This document shows, piece after piece, positions 11,001 to 21,588 of a DNA stretch of 64,000 nt. How positions within the stretch are numbered: position 1 is the first letter of the stretch; each line of letters starts with the position of its first letter. The notes below the pieces were generated by a model. That model worked only from the letters and a program-made list of their open reading frames with translations, searched no databases and was not told the origin of the DNA. The stretch comes from Crambe crambe (lineage: Eukaryota; Porifera; Demospongiae; Poecilosclerida; Crambeidae). The position numbers were made by a program, and so were the translations under genes. The stretch lies in assembly GCA_963924555.1 (NCBI GenBank), contig OZ004584.1, positions 5,641,001 through 5,705,000 on the forward strand, given 5' to 3'.

Positions 11001-11593
11001 GATGTGGCTGCTTTGACCACATTGGCTGCACCTGTCTGAGAACTTCTGATAAATTCGAATCTGGATCTTACTATTGTTAGTTGTAATATGACAGTATCGA
11101 TAAAGATAGCACTTCCAATGTTACCAATGAATGAAGAGTTCAGTATCTGCACAATATTTTTTTTTGTAGAACCAAGCACTCTAATAAAGTAGTCTTCTCC
11201 ACCACAAGAATAGAACTGGACAGATGCTATGATGATTTTTTCTACTGCACTGATGTCGATGATCATTTCAGCATAACACTTGATACCTATAGCACTTTCA
11301 TTCTTGTATGGGCTAAGAATAATTTCATTCAAAGATCTAAATTTTAAGTATGTATCATTTCTGATGACATAGCTCCCAGGCAGGAATAATAATGTTAAAT
11401 TTCCATCAGGATTTCTGATTGCAGTCCTAGAATTAACAACCAAAGTTTCTAGAGTAGTACATGGGTCCAATGGTCTTCCTTCAAAAAAACAGGTATCATT
11501 ACCAGCAATGGTGTCATATGAAGGTGTGATATAGTAAGGAGTACCTCCTGAGGAGGCCAACAAAATCACCAAGAGACTGACTTGAAGTAGCAT
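8012..11593 (-). CDS. Pmp-like repeat ectodomain fused to a polytopic membrane domain, 1193 aa
   Basis: An intact intronless gene. A signal peptide (about 1-17, MLLQVSLLVILLASSGG) leads into a secreted region. Residues about 240-510 carry about ten FxxN elements alternating with GGAI, GGAL or GGGM, the signature of chlamydial polymorphic membrane protein repeats, which fold as a right-handed parallel beta-helix. A cysteine-rich segment follows (about 670-780), including SGVACGACKDFFSVVLGSSKC, a motif I associate with large invertebrate membrane proteins of unknown function. From about 785 to 1150 there are eight or nine hydrophobic segments (such as FILWLVPLFAFMGLILVLS and IPLFIVALLFLVVLFFP), then a short basic tail. 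The layout suggests a surface adhesion protein or receptor; GPCR-like topology is possible but no GPCR motif is seen. A decayed partial copy lies at 20145-20545. Horizontal origin is not required, because the repeat is widespread. Confidence 0.85.
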   Translation of the reverse strand: MLLQVSLLVILLASSGGTPYYITPSYDTIAGNDTCFFEGRPLDPCTTLETLVVNSRTAIRNPDGNLTLLFLPGSYVIRNDTYLKFRSLNEIILSPYKNESAIGIKCYAEMIIDISAVEKIIIASVQFYSCGGEDYFIRVLGSTKKNIVQILNSSFIGNIGSAIFIDTVILQLTIVRSRFEFIRSSQTGAANVVKAATSNPYHTSRITANISDSIFTNNLIGALLFRLPQSSRSLYIKVTKTSFINNTSSLQGGAINIHGNGISLSLTDCKFHNNTVATQNGGAIELFTVIGRTSIKITNCTFYNNMARNDGGAIKLSIEGGGRFYNVNITDCTFLANTCTERGGGMMLDLLDGLVSSKVQLNNVIFEKNSAKTGGGMYINTRAVCFENHMIFRENSAEDGGALSIENTMLTLFGKSEFINNEANSNGGALKASRSRITFNRDFYLFENNTASKRGGALFLSKTFLHTINQELYFIQNMAAFGGALFIEDFSENCEKESKCFYADHHRSQSLYFQENVANEGPILYGGLLNSCHYFIQSLSAIQIFISISNTSSTDFTQQSITSDVVDFCFCDNEQRPNCSLKHKYVSAIRGESISLLVITLDQNKSFKKSLISNCDDSTLTLGEGECHYNIDNPCTNVNIHVYSKQSIGNLVIKSEGPCREMNKLTVKVAFQQCPQGFQLATSEDRCECDKRLASTFFIKCHIHNKAIELNSNGWFKYDNGTLQVCKNCPLDYCDKDKTFILIKDINDSQCANNRSGVACGACKDFFSVVLGSSKCYECSGPHKYFILWLVPLFAFMGLILVLSMLFVDLTVSIGLINGLIFYSNILSITGLTCSIHPPLSVFISWVNMDFGIEICFYSGMDMYQKAWLQLAFPLYIWLLVGLIIIFSHYSTRVMRLLGRKVVPVLATLFLLSYAKILRTIITALDFMLVLRGDADNTSDELVPHKVWTYDGNVDYLRGKHIPLFIVALLFLVVLFFPYTLLLTFGQCLRSLPRKKGLTLLHSTAFISIIDAYHAPFNRRHRYWTGVLLFIRCILFITFVVSYKVNSLISNTFATAIVTMILLVFKSSIKNGIYRSSLANIFENIFLINLGLLASTVYYLEGINRDNSPQVCHCLTASISVALVTFFAIIACHIYYKMKGCNSLQRFRHKINTIRKVKTSVEKMPPKITARMPPTTTFVELRETLLESAEYNH

Positions 11594-11621
11594 TTCTATA
11601 CTTATGGACTGACTTCAGCAG

Positions 11622-11634
11622 TTTCTTTTATAGC
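11622..11634 (-). promoter_or_regulatory. TATA-like box for the Pmp-like gene
   Basis: On the minus strand it reads GCTATAAAAGAAA, 29-41 bp before the ATG at 11593. This implies a very short 5' leader. Confidence 0.5.
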
Positions 11635-11882
11635 TAATTATGTAGCTATAGCTAGACTGTATATATATATATAGAGCATTCACTGAAATAAACTTAGCTA
11701 TTGTCTTTCAATATATAGTTTATAGTGTATACTTAGTTGCATTTCTGTTTCAGTCAGTTGAATAAAATGTTATAGAAACAGAATCTAATATTTAGAATAA
11801 TTATACTTTTCATCATAACTAGTTCATTGCATACAAATTAATTCCCAAGAGTTTCTTATTATTGGTAACCACATGGGAGTTA

Positions 11883-12105
11883 CACACACACACACGCACA
11901 CACACACACGTGCGCACGCACGCACACACACGCACGCACACACACACACACGCACACACACACGCACGCACACACACACACACACACACACGCGCACTCA
12001 CACACACATGCACACACGCACACACACGCACACACACACACACGCACACACACACGTGCGCGCGCGCACACACGCACACACACACGCACACACACACACA
12101 CACCT
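11883..12105. repeat. Long interrupted (CA)n microsatellite
   Basis: About 220 bp of alternating CA with CG/TG interruptions. It is purine-pyrimidine alternating and so prone to form Z-DNA. The apparent ORFs on both strands are repeat artefacts. Confidence 0.97.
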
Positions 12106-12179
12106 TAAGTTATGTTTAGTAAAGCTTAAGTCAAGCTACAACCAGTTAATTTACACTACATACCACAAACTTATACATT

Positions 12180-13379
12180 ATGCATGAAATTAAATGACAT
12201 GTGCAGTAGAGCACATGGTGACTGAAAAAAGAAAAGCTGAATCAGATATGAGAATCCTCAGCCATCAGGTACATAATTTAGTCTATGTAGTATAACACAC
12301 AATAACAACTACTCAGACTCACATTTAGATAGGAAAACCCAATCAGACCTAAGAATCAACCAGCGTGGTAGTTAGCACACCAAAAGCCAACAGACTAAGC
12401 ATGTGTCTCTCAAAACACAAAAACAACAGTCAAGTTCAAGAGACTACAACGACACAGTCCGGACTCCTGTGGGAGTGGTCCCGCCCTTTTCGTAGCTGGT
12501 CATGGGTTGGGTGATGATCAAACTGGTGATGACCGGATAAGAAGCTCTCAAAGAAAAACTCAAACAACTCAGTAGAATCATCTCGCAATCACACTCTCTC
12601 AACATAAGTATAGTAATGGTCCTAAAGGTTAATTATTAAGTAAATAGGTGACCTCTACCTGTGATAAAGCGATGGACAAAGGTCTTACCAAACCTATACT
12701 TTTGTTTTTCTCCTTTTATTTTTCTTATGATTCTAACACACACACACACCATTATGCATATAAGAAATGAAGAAGAGTTAAATACTACACAATAATACCA
12801 CGAACTAATTATGCATGAAACTGTAAGATTTTAAAGAGTCAGAGCACATGGTCAAAAAAAGTACATGAAGATCCTCTTTCATCAGGTACCTAGCTTAAGA
12901 TTATGCTGTACAATATAAGTATTTGTTAGCTAAACTTGCATATTTTGGTAGATACAATATAAGTAGGTCAAGTTTGACTATCTAAAATCAACCAGTGTGG
13001 CAGCTTGCAAACCAGAAATGATCATGACTGAGTTATGGGTCATGTGAAGTAGTGTGAATTGCCACGTGATAGGAAACAGCTTCTCAGGCTTTCTAATCAT
13101 TGATACTACCGGACTCCATTAGTGGGAGTGGTCCCCCTCCCTTTCCAGGAGCTAGCCAATGGGTCAGGAGATTAATGGGACCGAAACCCATGGCTTAATG
13201 TTGATCGGATCGGGTTCTTCCCTGATGACTGGTATCAAATGGTGGCTAACTTGGATCAATGGGAGTTTTAGGCTTTACTACACAAATAGGCTCCCAATCA
13301 GCAGCGCAGTGGACAAGATCATTTCCAAAGTTATATTTTTATTTTCATTTTTTTGTTTCTGTTTAAACAATCCCCTCAA

Positions 13380-13417
<38 letters not shown>

Positions 13418-13434
13418 CACATACACACACACAC
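12180..13434. repeat. Diverged tandem duplication of a roughly 600-bp unit ending in CA repeats
   Basis: Two diverged copies (about 12180-12755 and 12800-13434) share ordered landmarks: AGAGCACATGGT, CATCAGGTAC, AATCAACCAG(C/T)GTGG, CGGACTCC with GGGAGTGGTCCC, and GATGGACAAAG/CAGTGGACAAG. Each copy ends in a CA microsatellite (12733-12750; 13382-13434). A third partial copy in inverse orientation lies near 27080-27190. The unit is probably a dispersed element, possibly SINE-like. Confidence 0.6.
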
Positions 13435-13468
13435 TGAACAGAAGATGAAGAGAGAAAGCTAAAAAAGA

Positions 13469-14010
13469 TCAATTCAGGCAATCTCTAAAATCAACAGCTG
13501 GTATGATTTTCACCTCTTCACTGTGATCATGAGATTGCTCCATTAACTGTCTTATGATGAAATTTTGTCCAGTTTGACTATAGCCAGTGGCGGATTTAGA
13601 GTGGTTTCTGTGGTTTCCATTGAAACCCCCTTTGCTCCGTGCTAGCGCGTGCAATAGGTGGCCAGTCTATAGCGCATGCTATTTTAATACCCACGCTCGC
13701 TCAGAGTCTTTTCAAAGAGCCTTCAGTCATCTAGAAATGGCTAGCTAGCTGAAGCTTACCATCTTCACCACTCATGTACAAACAATCCAAAAAGGTATGG
13801 TTACAGGAAAGTGAGCATGGTCAGACAAAAATTTTCCGCGCATAAACACGCAGATAGCTGAAACTCCCTTTTAATTTTTCTAGATCCGCCACTGATAGAT
13901 GCTTCAATGTTGGAAAAAGTGACCACAACACACCTCTGTTCCAAGTTGGCTAGTAATTTTTTATCGATACTTTGTGTGACGACACTTTGATCTTCTCTGA
14001 TCGAAGTTAA
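13469..14010 (-). pseudogene. GIMAP-like GTPase pseudogene fragment split by a transposon
   Basis: Two pieces on the minus strand match the second GTPase domain of the gene at 31149-32873. The part at 13469-13584 encodes NFIIRQLMEQSHDHSEEVKI, matching NFIREQL...DYSEEVKI. The part at about 13895-14010 encodes IREDQSVVTQSI and VVVTFSNIEAS, matching IREDRDDVTQII and VIVLTFANIEDYE. They are separated by the inserted element at 13585-13894. No promoter, first GTPase domain or P-loop remains. A second copy of the same fragment is at 40536-40884. Confidence 0.85.
13585..13894. mobile_element. CAGTGGCGGAT-ended MITE inserted in the GIMAP pseudogene
   Basis: The ends CAGTGGCGGATTTAG and CTAGATCCGCCACTG are inverted repeats of the hAT-like type. 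The insertion interrupts an alignable pseudogene. The unsplit copy at 40670-40700 shows the approximate empty site. The interior carries the GTGAGCATGG...AAAATTTT module near the right end. A related element is at 47459-47890. Confidence 0.8.
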
Positions 14011-14842
14011 AAACACCTAGCTATAGTGTTTCAAATAGAGAACCATTGCCTGAAGTAGAGCAATGTCATGGTTCTCTCTCATCCTAGACATGTTTTAAAG
14101 ATGTTATCATGTAATGAGATGGTGAAGGAGGATTGAAGAAAAACTGGCAACCCAAATGACCCCACAACCCACCAGCTGAGTTGAACCAGCAGCAACTGAC
14201 TTTAGCTGTCATAGCCACAGGACCCAACCGAATGAGCCACCAGGCACCCAGGAACCAGCTCTCTCCAATCCACCTTAAAATAGAGCAATGTCATCTGATA
14301 TTATATACCACACCCCCTAGAAGGGAAGGAGGGATGTGGCTAGGGTGGAGCTTCCACTTAATTTTAATTGCCATATCAAAATATGGCTAAGATGTAATCA
14401 TAGATAAGGTTTCTATTGCTCTGAGTAACTAATGAAGTAACTGCTATCCTTTTATCATCAAAACTTGTGAGACCATTCGGATCTGGATTCATCCACACTC
14501 AGTTCCTGACTGGAAACAGGCAAGGAGATTTCTCCCATAATTATCTTGAGCTTGTCTAGTGCGTGGGCATCAAGTCAACCTTAGGACCTTTATCACTTTT
14601 ATGTGTACATCATTTTAATTATGACATTCAAAAATAAACACACATTAGCTACATAGATAATAGTTATTTTGATAGCAAACTCTTTTTTTCAAGATGCATG
14701 CATGATAATAGCTAACTATAGCATGTCATAATCACATAACACTGAAGATGTATTATGATAGTGAGCTAAAGCTATTTCTAATCTCAGTCTACAAGTATGC
14801 TCTCACTGATATAGTTATGAAAGGAAAAAAATTCATGCTAAA

Positions 14843-15062
14843 TAAAAAGGCCATGTAGGGTTAGTCTGTACTTTGTCAACAAAAATCAAAATTATGCTGC
14901 CTTCAATAATAATCCCTCAATCACTGCCTCCCACCAAGCTGCTTTAATAGTTCATGTCAGTATAAAAGTGTTCTGCTTGGTTTAGGCAGTGATGTAGGGA
15001 TTATTATTGAAGGCAGCATAATTTTGATTTTTGTTGCAGACTAACCCTACATGGCCTTTTTT
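14843..15062. mobile_element. Foldback MITE, about 220 bp
   Basis: Arms of about 70 bp (AAAAGGCCATGTAGGGTTAG... and ...CTAACCCTACATGGCCTTTT) are near-perfect inverse complements. They include TCAATAATAATCCCT and its complement. A degraded single arm occurs near 45638-45660. Confidence 0.9.
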
Positions 15063-15354
15063 CCTTTCACTTGTTTGTTTACTTTTTTTACAACCTTAGT
15101 AAAATAGCTGGTTGGCACGTGCGTACGTGCATGTGATAGTGACAGACACGCGTGCATGACAAATATGATGTCATTTTAAAATGGCTGACATAGAAAAGTC
15201 GTTCTATATGAGTGATTATTTTGAAGGGAAACTCTGGATATAACGATGGTAAAAGCACATTGTGTGATAATAACTGCATAAGTTGATATGAATTTCATTG
15301 TCGTATGTGGAAGGATCTACAGCCGTCAAAGAAGATGAATCTGAATGAATCGGT

Positions 15355-15356
15355 AA

Positions 15357-15398
<42 letters not shown>
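15355..15398. repeat. (ATT)n microsatellite
   Basis: About 14 uninterrupted ATT units. Confidence 0.95.
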
Positions 15399-15401
<3 letters not shown>

Positions 15402-16101
15402 ATATACTATCTATGGTGCTACCGCACTCTCTGATCAGATGATAGTGAACTAAAGCTAACTGTTTACAGCTTCACAGCTTACATATAGCTAGCTTACAAA
15501 ATATGGGCCGGATAAGCGAGGGTCTACTGTACTTAACTGGACTTCAGTCTTCAGTTTGACCTGACTCATTAGAGAGTAATACATGCTCGAATAATGTTAT
15601 TATCCATTGAACATAATGTAGCTAGTCATCATCATAATAATAATAGAGGGATAAGAAAAAACTAAAACACAAGATATAAGAATAAAATAGAGGATAAGAT
15701 TGATAAGAATAAAGTGATTAGTTTGTATTATCCATCACAGTTATATAGCTAGAGTGCTCTTGGGGGGAAAAACTTTAGGTAGCTATTTGGAATAACAATT
15801 GTGGCTGAATCCCATTAAACTAGCATTTCAATTTGATAAGAATGCAACAATTATTATCAACATCAAGTAAACTGTAAATTTGGGACTATTTTTGTTCTGC
15901 TTGCAGAGTGCATTCTACTCAAGATGGTCTGTAGCTACATGCTTCATTTAGCAATCAGGGAATGATATTTTAGATAGCATAGCTACAGTTGGTGAAAGGA
16001 ATGGAAGAAATGTTTATCATAATCTTTGTTCTGCTGCTGACTAATTTCAGCAAAAGCAAGTTGACTACAGTTAGCCACATATTTGATATGCTAATAGATA
16101 C

Positions 16102-16917
16102 CTAAAAGTCTATTCGCGTTCACCTCGACCCCGGAAATAGCTGTGGTGTAGTAAGCTTACGTAAGAACGCGTATTAATCCAATTAGCCACATAGTTATGG
16201 CTAGAAGTATGCGCGGGTAATTGAAGCCAAGCCACATGTTATCAGTTTAGATCAAGTTATTTTCTCGTTTCTTTTCTCGTTTTTGCGTGACTTTCTCTCA
16301 TGCCTGCCATGACTCTCCCTGGACTTCTGCCTTGTTCTTCTACTGGACAATCCCCAGAGAGGTAGGGTGGTTCAGCTGACATCTCAAGCCTGCTCCTTCC
16401 TTTCCTGATCCCAGCAACTCCTGGAGGGTTTAGCAATGAATGTTCTGTATAAGCTAAACTGCCGGGAAGATTAGCAGTGATTCGAATATTGTAGTTAAAC
16501 TTGAAAATGTGACTTCTCATTGATTCTATCGATCTAGTTAGCTAAAAGATTCTGTGATTCAGTTTTCTAGTTAGCTGAACTATTCTATAATTCATATTTC
16601 TTAGTTTTAACCAGCAGCTACTTGCGTAAGCTAGCTAACTTACTCGAGATTCAGTAGCACCTGGCAGCCATTGTTGTTGCTCTATCGCGCGCAATGCGCG
16701 CGCACTACATTCCTTGTGGTGAATGGCAGCTCCATACTTTGCTTATGGGACATACAGCTAACTTCTTACTGGTAAGGATTGAGTCTTTATAAAAAGTATC
16801 ATCATAAATCTCGGATAATTAGCTAGCTGCTGGTGTTTGAAATTTTGAAATTGGTCAAGAATTGAGCAAGTTATCGCGGATATAAAAAGGTCAAAGTGAA
16901 CGCGAATAGACTTTTAG
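16102..16917. mobile_element. 816-bp element with 22-bp terminal inverted repeats
   Basis: CTAAAAGTCTATTCGCGTTC at the left and its exact complement at the right bound the element. The interior has CpG-rich stretches (GCGCGCAATGCGCGCGC near 16686) and no transposase. It lies immediately 5' of the first recognisable exon of the Ig/FN3 receptor pseudogene, so it probably landed in an intron or promoter. Confidence 0.85.
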
Positions 16918-16943
16918 TGATATACTATTTTTATTAGCTACAG

Positions 16944-18655
16944 AAAATTCCATGTCATCACAAGTGATTTGTGGTCTACATCAAGTGGCTGAATTCAATT
17001 GTCAGTTTAAACCTATAGGTGATTATGCAATCATGTGGACTGTCAATAATATCTCAATAAACTATATAAAAGAACAATCTCAAGTCACCGCTACATTTGA
17101 GCACTGAATGCTGCATTTGAACTGTACAGAAACATTTCAGAACTCTGTAGTCCAATGTGAAAGACATAATCTCTTTAATGTTAGTGACCCCACAGTACTC
17201 TATGGTGAAGTGTTCTTTGTCCAGATACAAGGAAAGTATCTCATCACATAGTCATTATTAAACTTTTGATACTTATAGGACTGCTTGATGAAGTCAAAGA
17301 AGTGAATGTTTCCACCAACTGTTCCTCTATCACCCTGACTTGGCAGCCTCCCTTCTCCCTGGACTGACCCAGACATGACGTTCTGTGTGGAGGTGTACAA
17401 TGTATCCGAGGGAGAGAGAACTCCACTTCACCATCTTGGACAATGCTCCATTGTAGCTCCTCAATACACTTTATTGACTAGCAACTCAGTCCTCAGATCA
17501 GTGTTGGAGTATCAGTTCATAATCACAGGAATCAATGTAGTCGGTCGAGGAGCTCCCAATGATCCAATAGATGTGATGTTTCATGATGGTTAGTTGTCTT
17601 TCATCATAATACATAGTAACTATACTATAGCGACTGATGTGATAAAATTATAGATTATTTCATTGGATTTCATGATCCAGATGTACACTTATCTAATTCT
17701 GGATTGAAGGTAGCTGTTGTTATTTGTCAATTCATTAGCTATCTAGATAAAATTAATTTTATCCAACAGGTTGAGTCTAGCAAGATCTGACTGTTTACAT
17801 GGAGTATGAAGATGGCACACATTGCAACTCTCCTGCACATCTCACTGATGCATTGAATAGGATAGAATATTTGATTTTCAATGCCACCTCCAGAAAGTGT
17901 CCCAATATTTCCAATATTTCGTATCTGTTAGTAAACTATGCTCTTCATATCAAAATAAACTCATCTTCAAGCAATTTTACAGTAGTGTATCTCCCAACCT
18001 CAAGTAAGTAGCTATACATGTAGGGCTTTATTTTGATGGCTATAAGTGTAGCAATAGCTATACTTAGCCATGGACCAATATTAATTATTTTTGACCCACA
18101 ATATCGATAATTTTAGACCTAAGAATGTTTATCTTAGGTATCTGCTTCACATAAAAATCTGATCTGGACACCCCTAGTAAACAATGGGTTATAGCGCTGC
18201 TCCTGTCCTTATTTATTTATACAGCTAGCTACATATGTAAACAGCCTTCTTGGTGTTGTAGCAATTGCAGGTGTTGGAATAGGTATACGGTTTACAGTTA
18301 AACAATGTTCATCACAGGGCAATAGAATTACATAACTATTAATTTTTCCATTGTTCTAGCTGTCATAGTGAGCATTATGATAGTGTTGGCATTTTACTAC
18401 TCACACCACAGGAAGGAAATGAAAAAGGTGGTAATTAATAAAGAAGAGGTATAAGTATAGTTCTGTAATGTTGTTATACCTTCCAGACATTCCAGGGGAA
18501 TTGGTTAATATAAGTATTCACACATACGTATCCTATTATTTGAGTGTTGATTAATTGAATGCATTATCTTCTTATAACAGAGATCTTCTGAAGTAATAAT
18601 CACTGACCGGGATAGGTTAAATGACCCAGAAATAGATGTTGGTAAAGTAGAGGTG
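16944..18655 (+). pseudogene. Ig/FN3-domain type I receptor, multi-exon pseudogene (copy 1)
   Basis: Recognisable exons on the plus strand are as follows. An Ig-like domain at about 16944-17230 (CGLHQVAEFNCQF, IMWTVNNISI) carries an in-frame TGA near 17105. An FN3 domain at 17279-17588 (SSITLTWQPPFSLD then TFCVEVYNVSEGERTPL) has a deletion frameshift between these parts at about 17366. A diverged extracellular segment follows at about 17785-18003 with several N-glycosylation sites, ending at a GTAAGT donor. A transmembrane piece is split over about 18262-18283 and 18359-18449 (IAGVGI and VIVSIMIVLAFYYSHHRKEM). A cytoplasmic exon lies at about 18580-18650. After the Ig exon the expected donor reads AAG/GAAAGT rather than GT. 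The stop, frameshift and donor loss argue against function. The 3' flank to about 19050 also aligns with copy 2 at 40.9-42.4 kb. Confidence 0.75.
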
Positions 18656-19159
18656 ATGAGAAACAAGAATCTTTAGGGGGCATGCAGTACCTGTCTAGCA
18701 AGCTTTCACTGAGGTGGAATTTCTGTAGCTGTATGGAAGACCCTTGCTGCAGTGGAGCTTCTCACTGCATGTAGACAATTTTGAGACCTCCTGAAATGTT
18801 TGGTTTCTGGGATCAATAAGTATGATATTCTATATAGATTTTGGATTTCAGGGGTTAATTTCTTTATTGAGGGCCTCCACCATCCTCAATCTCTTCTATC
18901 ACCTAGGAATTTCATCAATACTGCAGGAAATTAGATGGTGCTGTCAAGGCCTGTCATCTACGTATGCCATGTTCAACTTCATCCCTCCTTTTTAAAAAAT
19001 TTTTCTTCATTATTATAGTCCCTGTAAAACCCTCTTGTTTAGCTACTCTTGTGTCTAATAGCTACGTAATATTATTTTTGGCTAGAATTCTCCTTGCCTT
19101 ATTTATTCAATTCTTACTATTAGCACACACAGTAGTCATAGGCATTCACATTGACTGAT

Positions 19160-20144
19160 TGTTAAAGTTCATCAGTTAACTTATAGTTCTACGTAGTTGG
19201 AATTCACACTGTTAAATTTATCACAATTACAAGTTTACATTCCACTGACATGATGATTTTGGACTGTCTAATACATTATTACTGAATGTTTCACCAGTAC
19301 ATTATCTTGGCCATGTATTTCATGTTGTCATGTAGATCATTGCAGTGGCTTCCGTCCATTTGCAAGCAACTTTGAACGGAAACAAGGATTGTTTAGTATA
19401 GCTCTCTTTTACAGACACCTCTAGCTGATGTGATGCCTTCCATGCCAGTACTAGTCACATTTCATTATTACGATTAGAGTAGTCATAAGAGATTATCTTT
19501 GGTGATGTTGTAACTAGTAGCTATAGTAATAATAATTATAGCTAGTATAGCTCCCTGCTGTGTTATTCAGTGTCACCATAGCCACCCTTAACCACAATCA
19601 TAATGTCTGAATTTGCATTCTTAATCTCCTCGTAGTAGGTTGGAATCATCATGTGCATGAATAAATTGTCCATGGTTGTTAAAGTTTCACTCATGAGTCA
19701 CTATGCTCATAACCAAGGACAATTTCAGAACTCTATTCTTCCCAAATATATAGCATGGCTGACCCACCTTGATGCTAATTCAATTATCCAACCACAATTA
19801 TCTGGATTGTCCAGGTTTATAATGACTTATCTAAAAATCTGGATAATTTAGGTGCCAGTTGGATAATCACTGTATGTTGCATCCATTCAATGTGACTGCA
19901 TATACATAAAAAAAGTGCTGGGGAGATACACGGAGTGATGCAACATTGCAGACTGACTCAATTAATTAAGGAAGGAAAATCACCTGTGTATTGTCATTAT
20001 TGCACATGCACATACGTAATTGGTATAACCAAATTGGTAAGGGTTACCATTGTGCATGTGATAGACTATGATGTAATGATGTGATAATAGGCATTGTTAT
20101 AATATAGACCTTATAGCTTATACTTATCATAATATTACGTACCT
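19160..20144. other. Intergenic, dispersed repeats only
   Basis: The segment 19873-20100 is a diverged copy of 59905-60075, sharing TTGCATCCA(T/C)TCAATGTGACTG and GCAGACTGACTCA. No gene is recognised. Confidence 0.5.
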
Positions 20145-20545
20145 ACCTGCTTCCTCCCTCAATGGATAATTTAATTGCGCCACCATCATTTCTAGCCACA
20201 TTATTGTAAAATGTTAGTTTGACGGATGTTCTTCCAATGAATGTGAATGATTCTATTGCTCCACCACTTTTGAGTAGCTACTGTATTATTATTATGTAAT
20301 TTACGGTCAGTTAAGGAGAGTGATATGGATATTTATTGTGCTTCCTTGAAGTGAAAATGTACTATGTCACTGTGATATGATCTCTGTGGTAGAATCACCG
20401 ATATTAGCTGTGATTTTACTGGGGGAGTAGCTATCATGGACAGCACCCGAGCCAGAGGACTTGAATCTGCATCTTAATAGCTGTAATGTAACAGTATCAA
20501 TAAAGATAGCACTTCCAATGTGTTACCAATGAATGATGCAGAACA
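20145..20545 (-). pseudogene. Fragment of the Pmp-like membrane protein gene
   Basis: Aligns on the minus strand with 10625-11125 of the intact gene, covering its early FxxN/GGAI repeats. Shared stretches include TCAATGGATAATTTAATTGC and TAAAGATAGCACTTCCAATG. Several deletions break the frame. It sits just outside the left end of the 20.6-40 kb inverted duplication. Confidence 0.85.
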
Positions 20546-21438
20546 TGCATGGTGTACATGATGCAGAACATGCATGATGCAAAATTCCGGCAGAAATTTA
20601 TGGTGATAAGGTAAGGGTCGTCACAATAACTGGCATAAACGCGCGCGTTTCGTCCTCATGGCTATTTCTAGTAGTTTCATTTCTTCCAACCAACAGTTCA
20701 CCCTATAGACGATCGTAAAAGTGAGCGAATCCAAAATAATGGCTACAAAGCCCAAAAGGCTCATCACTGAGTTTGGCTGATCAGCTGATGTTCCTCCAAA
20801 GTTCTACTGTAGTTCTGAATTTCTGCATTGGAGGAATCTAATGTTGACTACTTTCTAGTTAAACATCACCCTGGTTCCTCACCCTTCATTTGGGTACACC
20901 ACAGATACTCAGGTGACTCAGAGACAAATGGAAAAAAAACCAGTAGCACAGAATTAGCTATATATCTCTTGGCATTAGAAAAACTAAGAGTACTGGAAGT
21001 TAATTTTATCTGGTAAAGGGTTGCTGTATATTTGAGTATTAGTAAGGGCACATTCTATACCGTACTCACGGGTTATTAGGCGCATCTCGCTAGTAAGTTG
21101 GTGCTCCTTGCTTATAAGTTCTATTTCAGCTTCTTCATTTTTTGTTTTCTTGCTGCTTTTTGCTAAGCTTACCTCACTTAAAACTTAAAAGTGTATTTCT
21201 GCATGGAACTGCCAGGTTCTTCACGCGGTAGCTACTTAAATTAATGCCTACCCAAATTTGTTTTTCAGCTACCTTCTATTATTTTGAAGTTAAAAAAATT
21301 ACGGCTAGAAATGCTATGATCTCTATTAGCTAGATACTTTTTCATCCCATTCATAATCAGGCATGATCATACTAACTAGCTAGCTATATGCTTTCAACTA
21401 TTATCATGTAGGGATAACAAGAACAGCTGCGTCAGAGA

Positions 21439-21588
21439 AGTAGGGATGACTGTGTGCGGTTCAAAAAAGTTCAGCAACAAGATGGGAGTGGAATAGTTAC
21501 CTCATAGTTGGTGATGGGTAAGGGGTTACTTGACTGAAGTTCACTCTCTTGTTGCTGAACTTTTTTGAACCGCACACAGCCATCCCTC
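21439..21588. mobile_element. AGTAGGGATG foldback MITE
   Basis: Arms of about 45 bp: AGTAGGGATG..GTGCGGTTCAAAAAAGTTCA at the left and the inverse complement ending CATCCCT at the right. The interior GTTGGTGATGGGTAAGGGGT is shared with the element at 58729-59029. Confidence 0.85.

Larger units (their letters stand above)
14011..16101. other. Intergenic region with repeats, no gene
   Basis: Contains the foldback element at 14843-15062, an (ATT)n tract and fragments of the sequence that recurs upstream of the receptor array (GATAGTGAGCTAA...TTTCTAATCTCAGT near 14757-14790). No coding sequence is supported. Confidence 0.5.

Noticed and set aside
8012-11593. Bacterial contamination or recent horizontal transfer of a Pmp gene
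   Set aside because: The gene has the local AT-rich eukaryotic style, a multi-pass membrane domain unlike bacterial autotransporters, a TATA-like box, and a decayed copy embedded among host repeats.
11819-12187. Several 70-104 codon ORFs on both strands of the CA repeat
   Set aside because: They encode only HT/CV dipeptide repeats and exist because CA repeats lack stops in all frames.
16257-16520. 87-codon minus-strand ORF inside the 816-bp TIR element
   Set aside because: Too short and low in recognisable content to be a transposase; probably chance.
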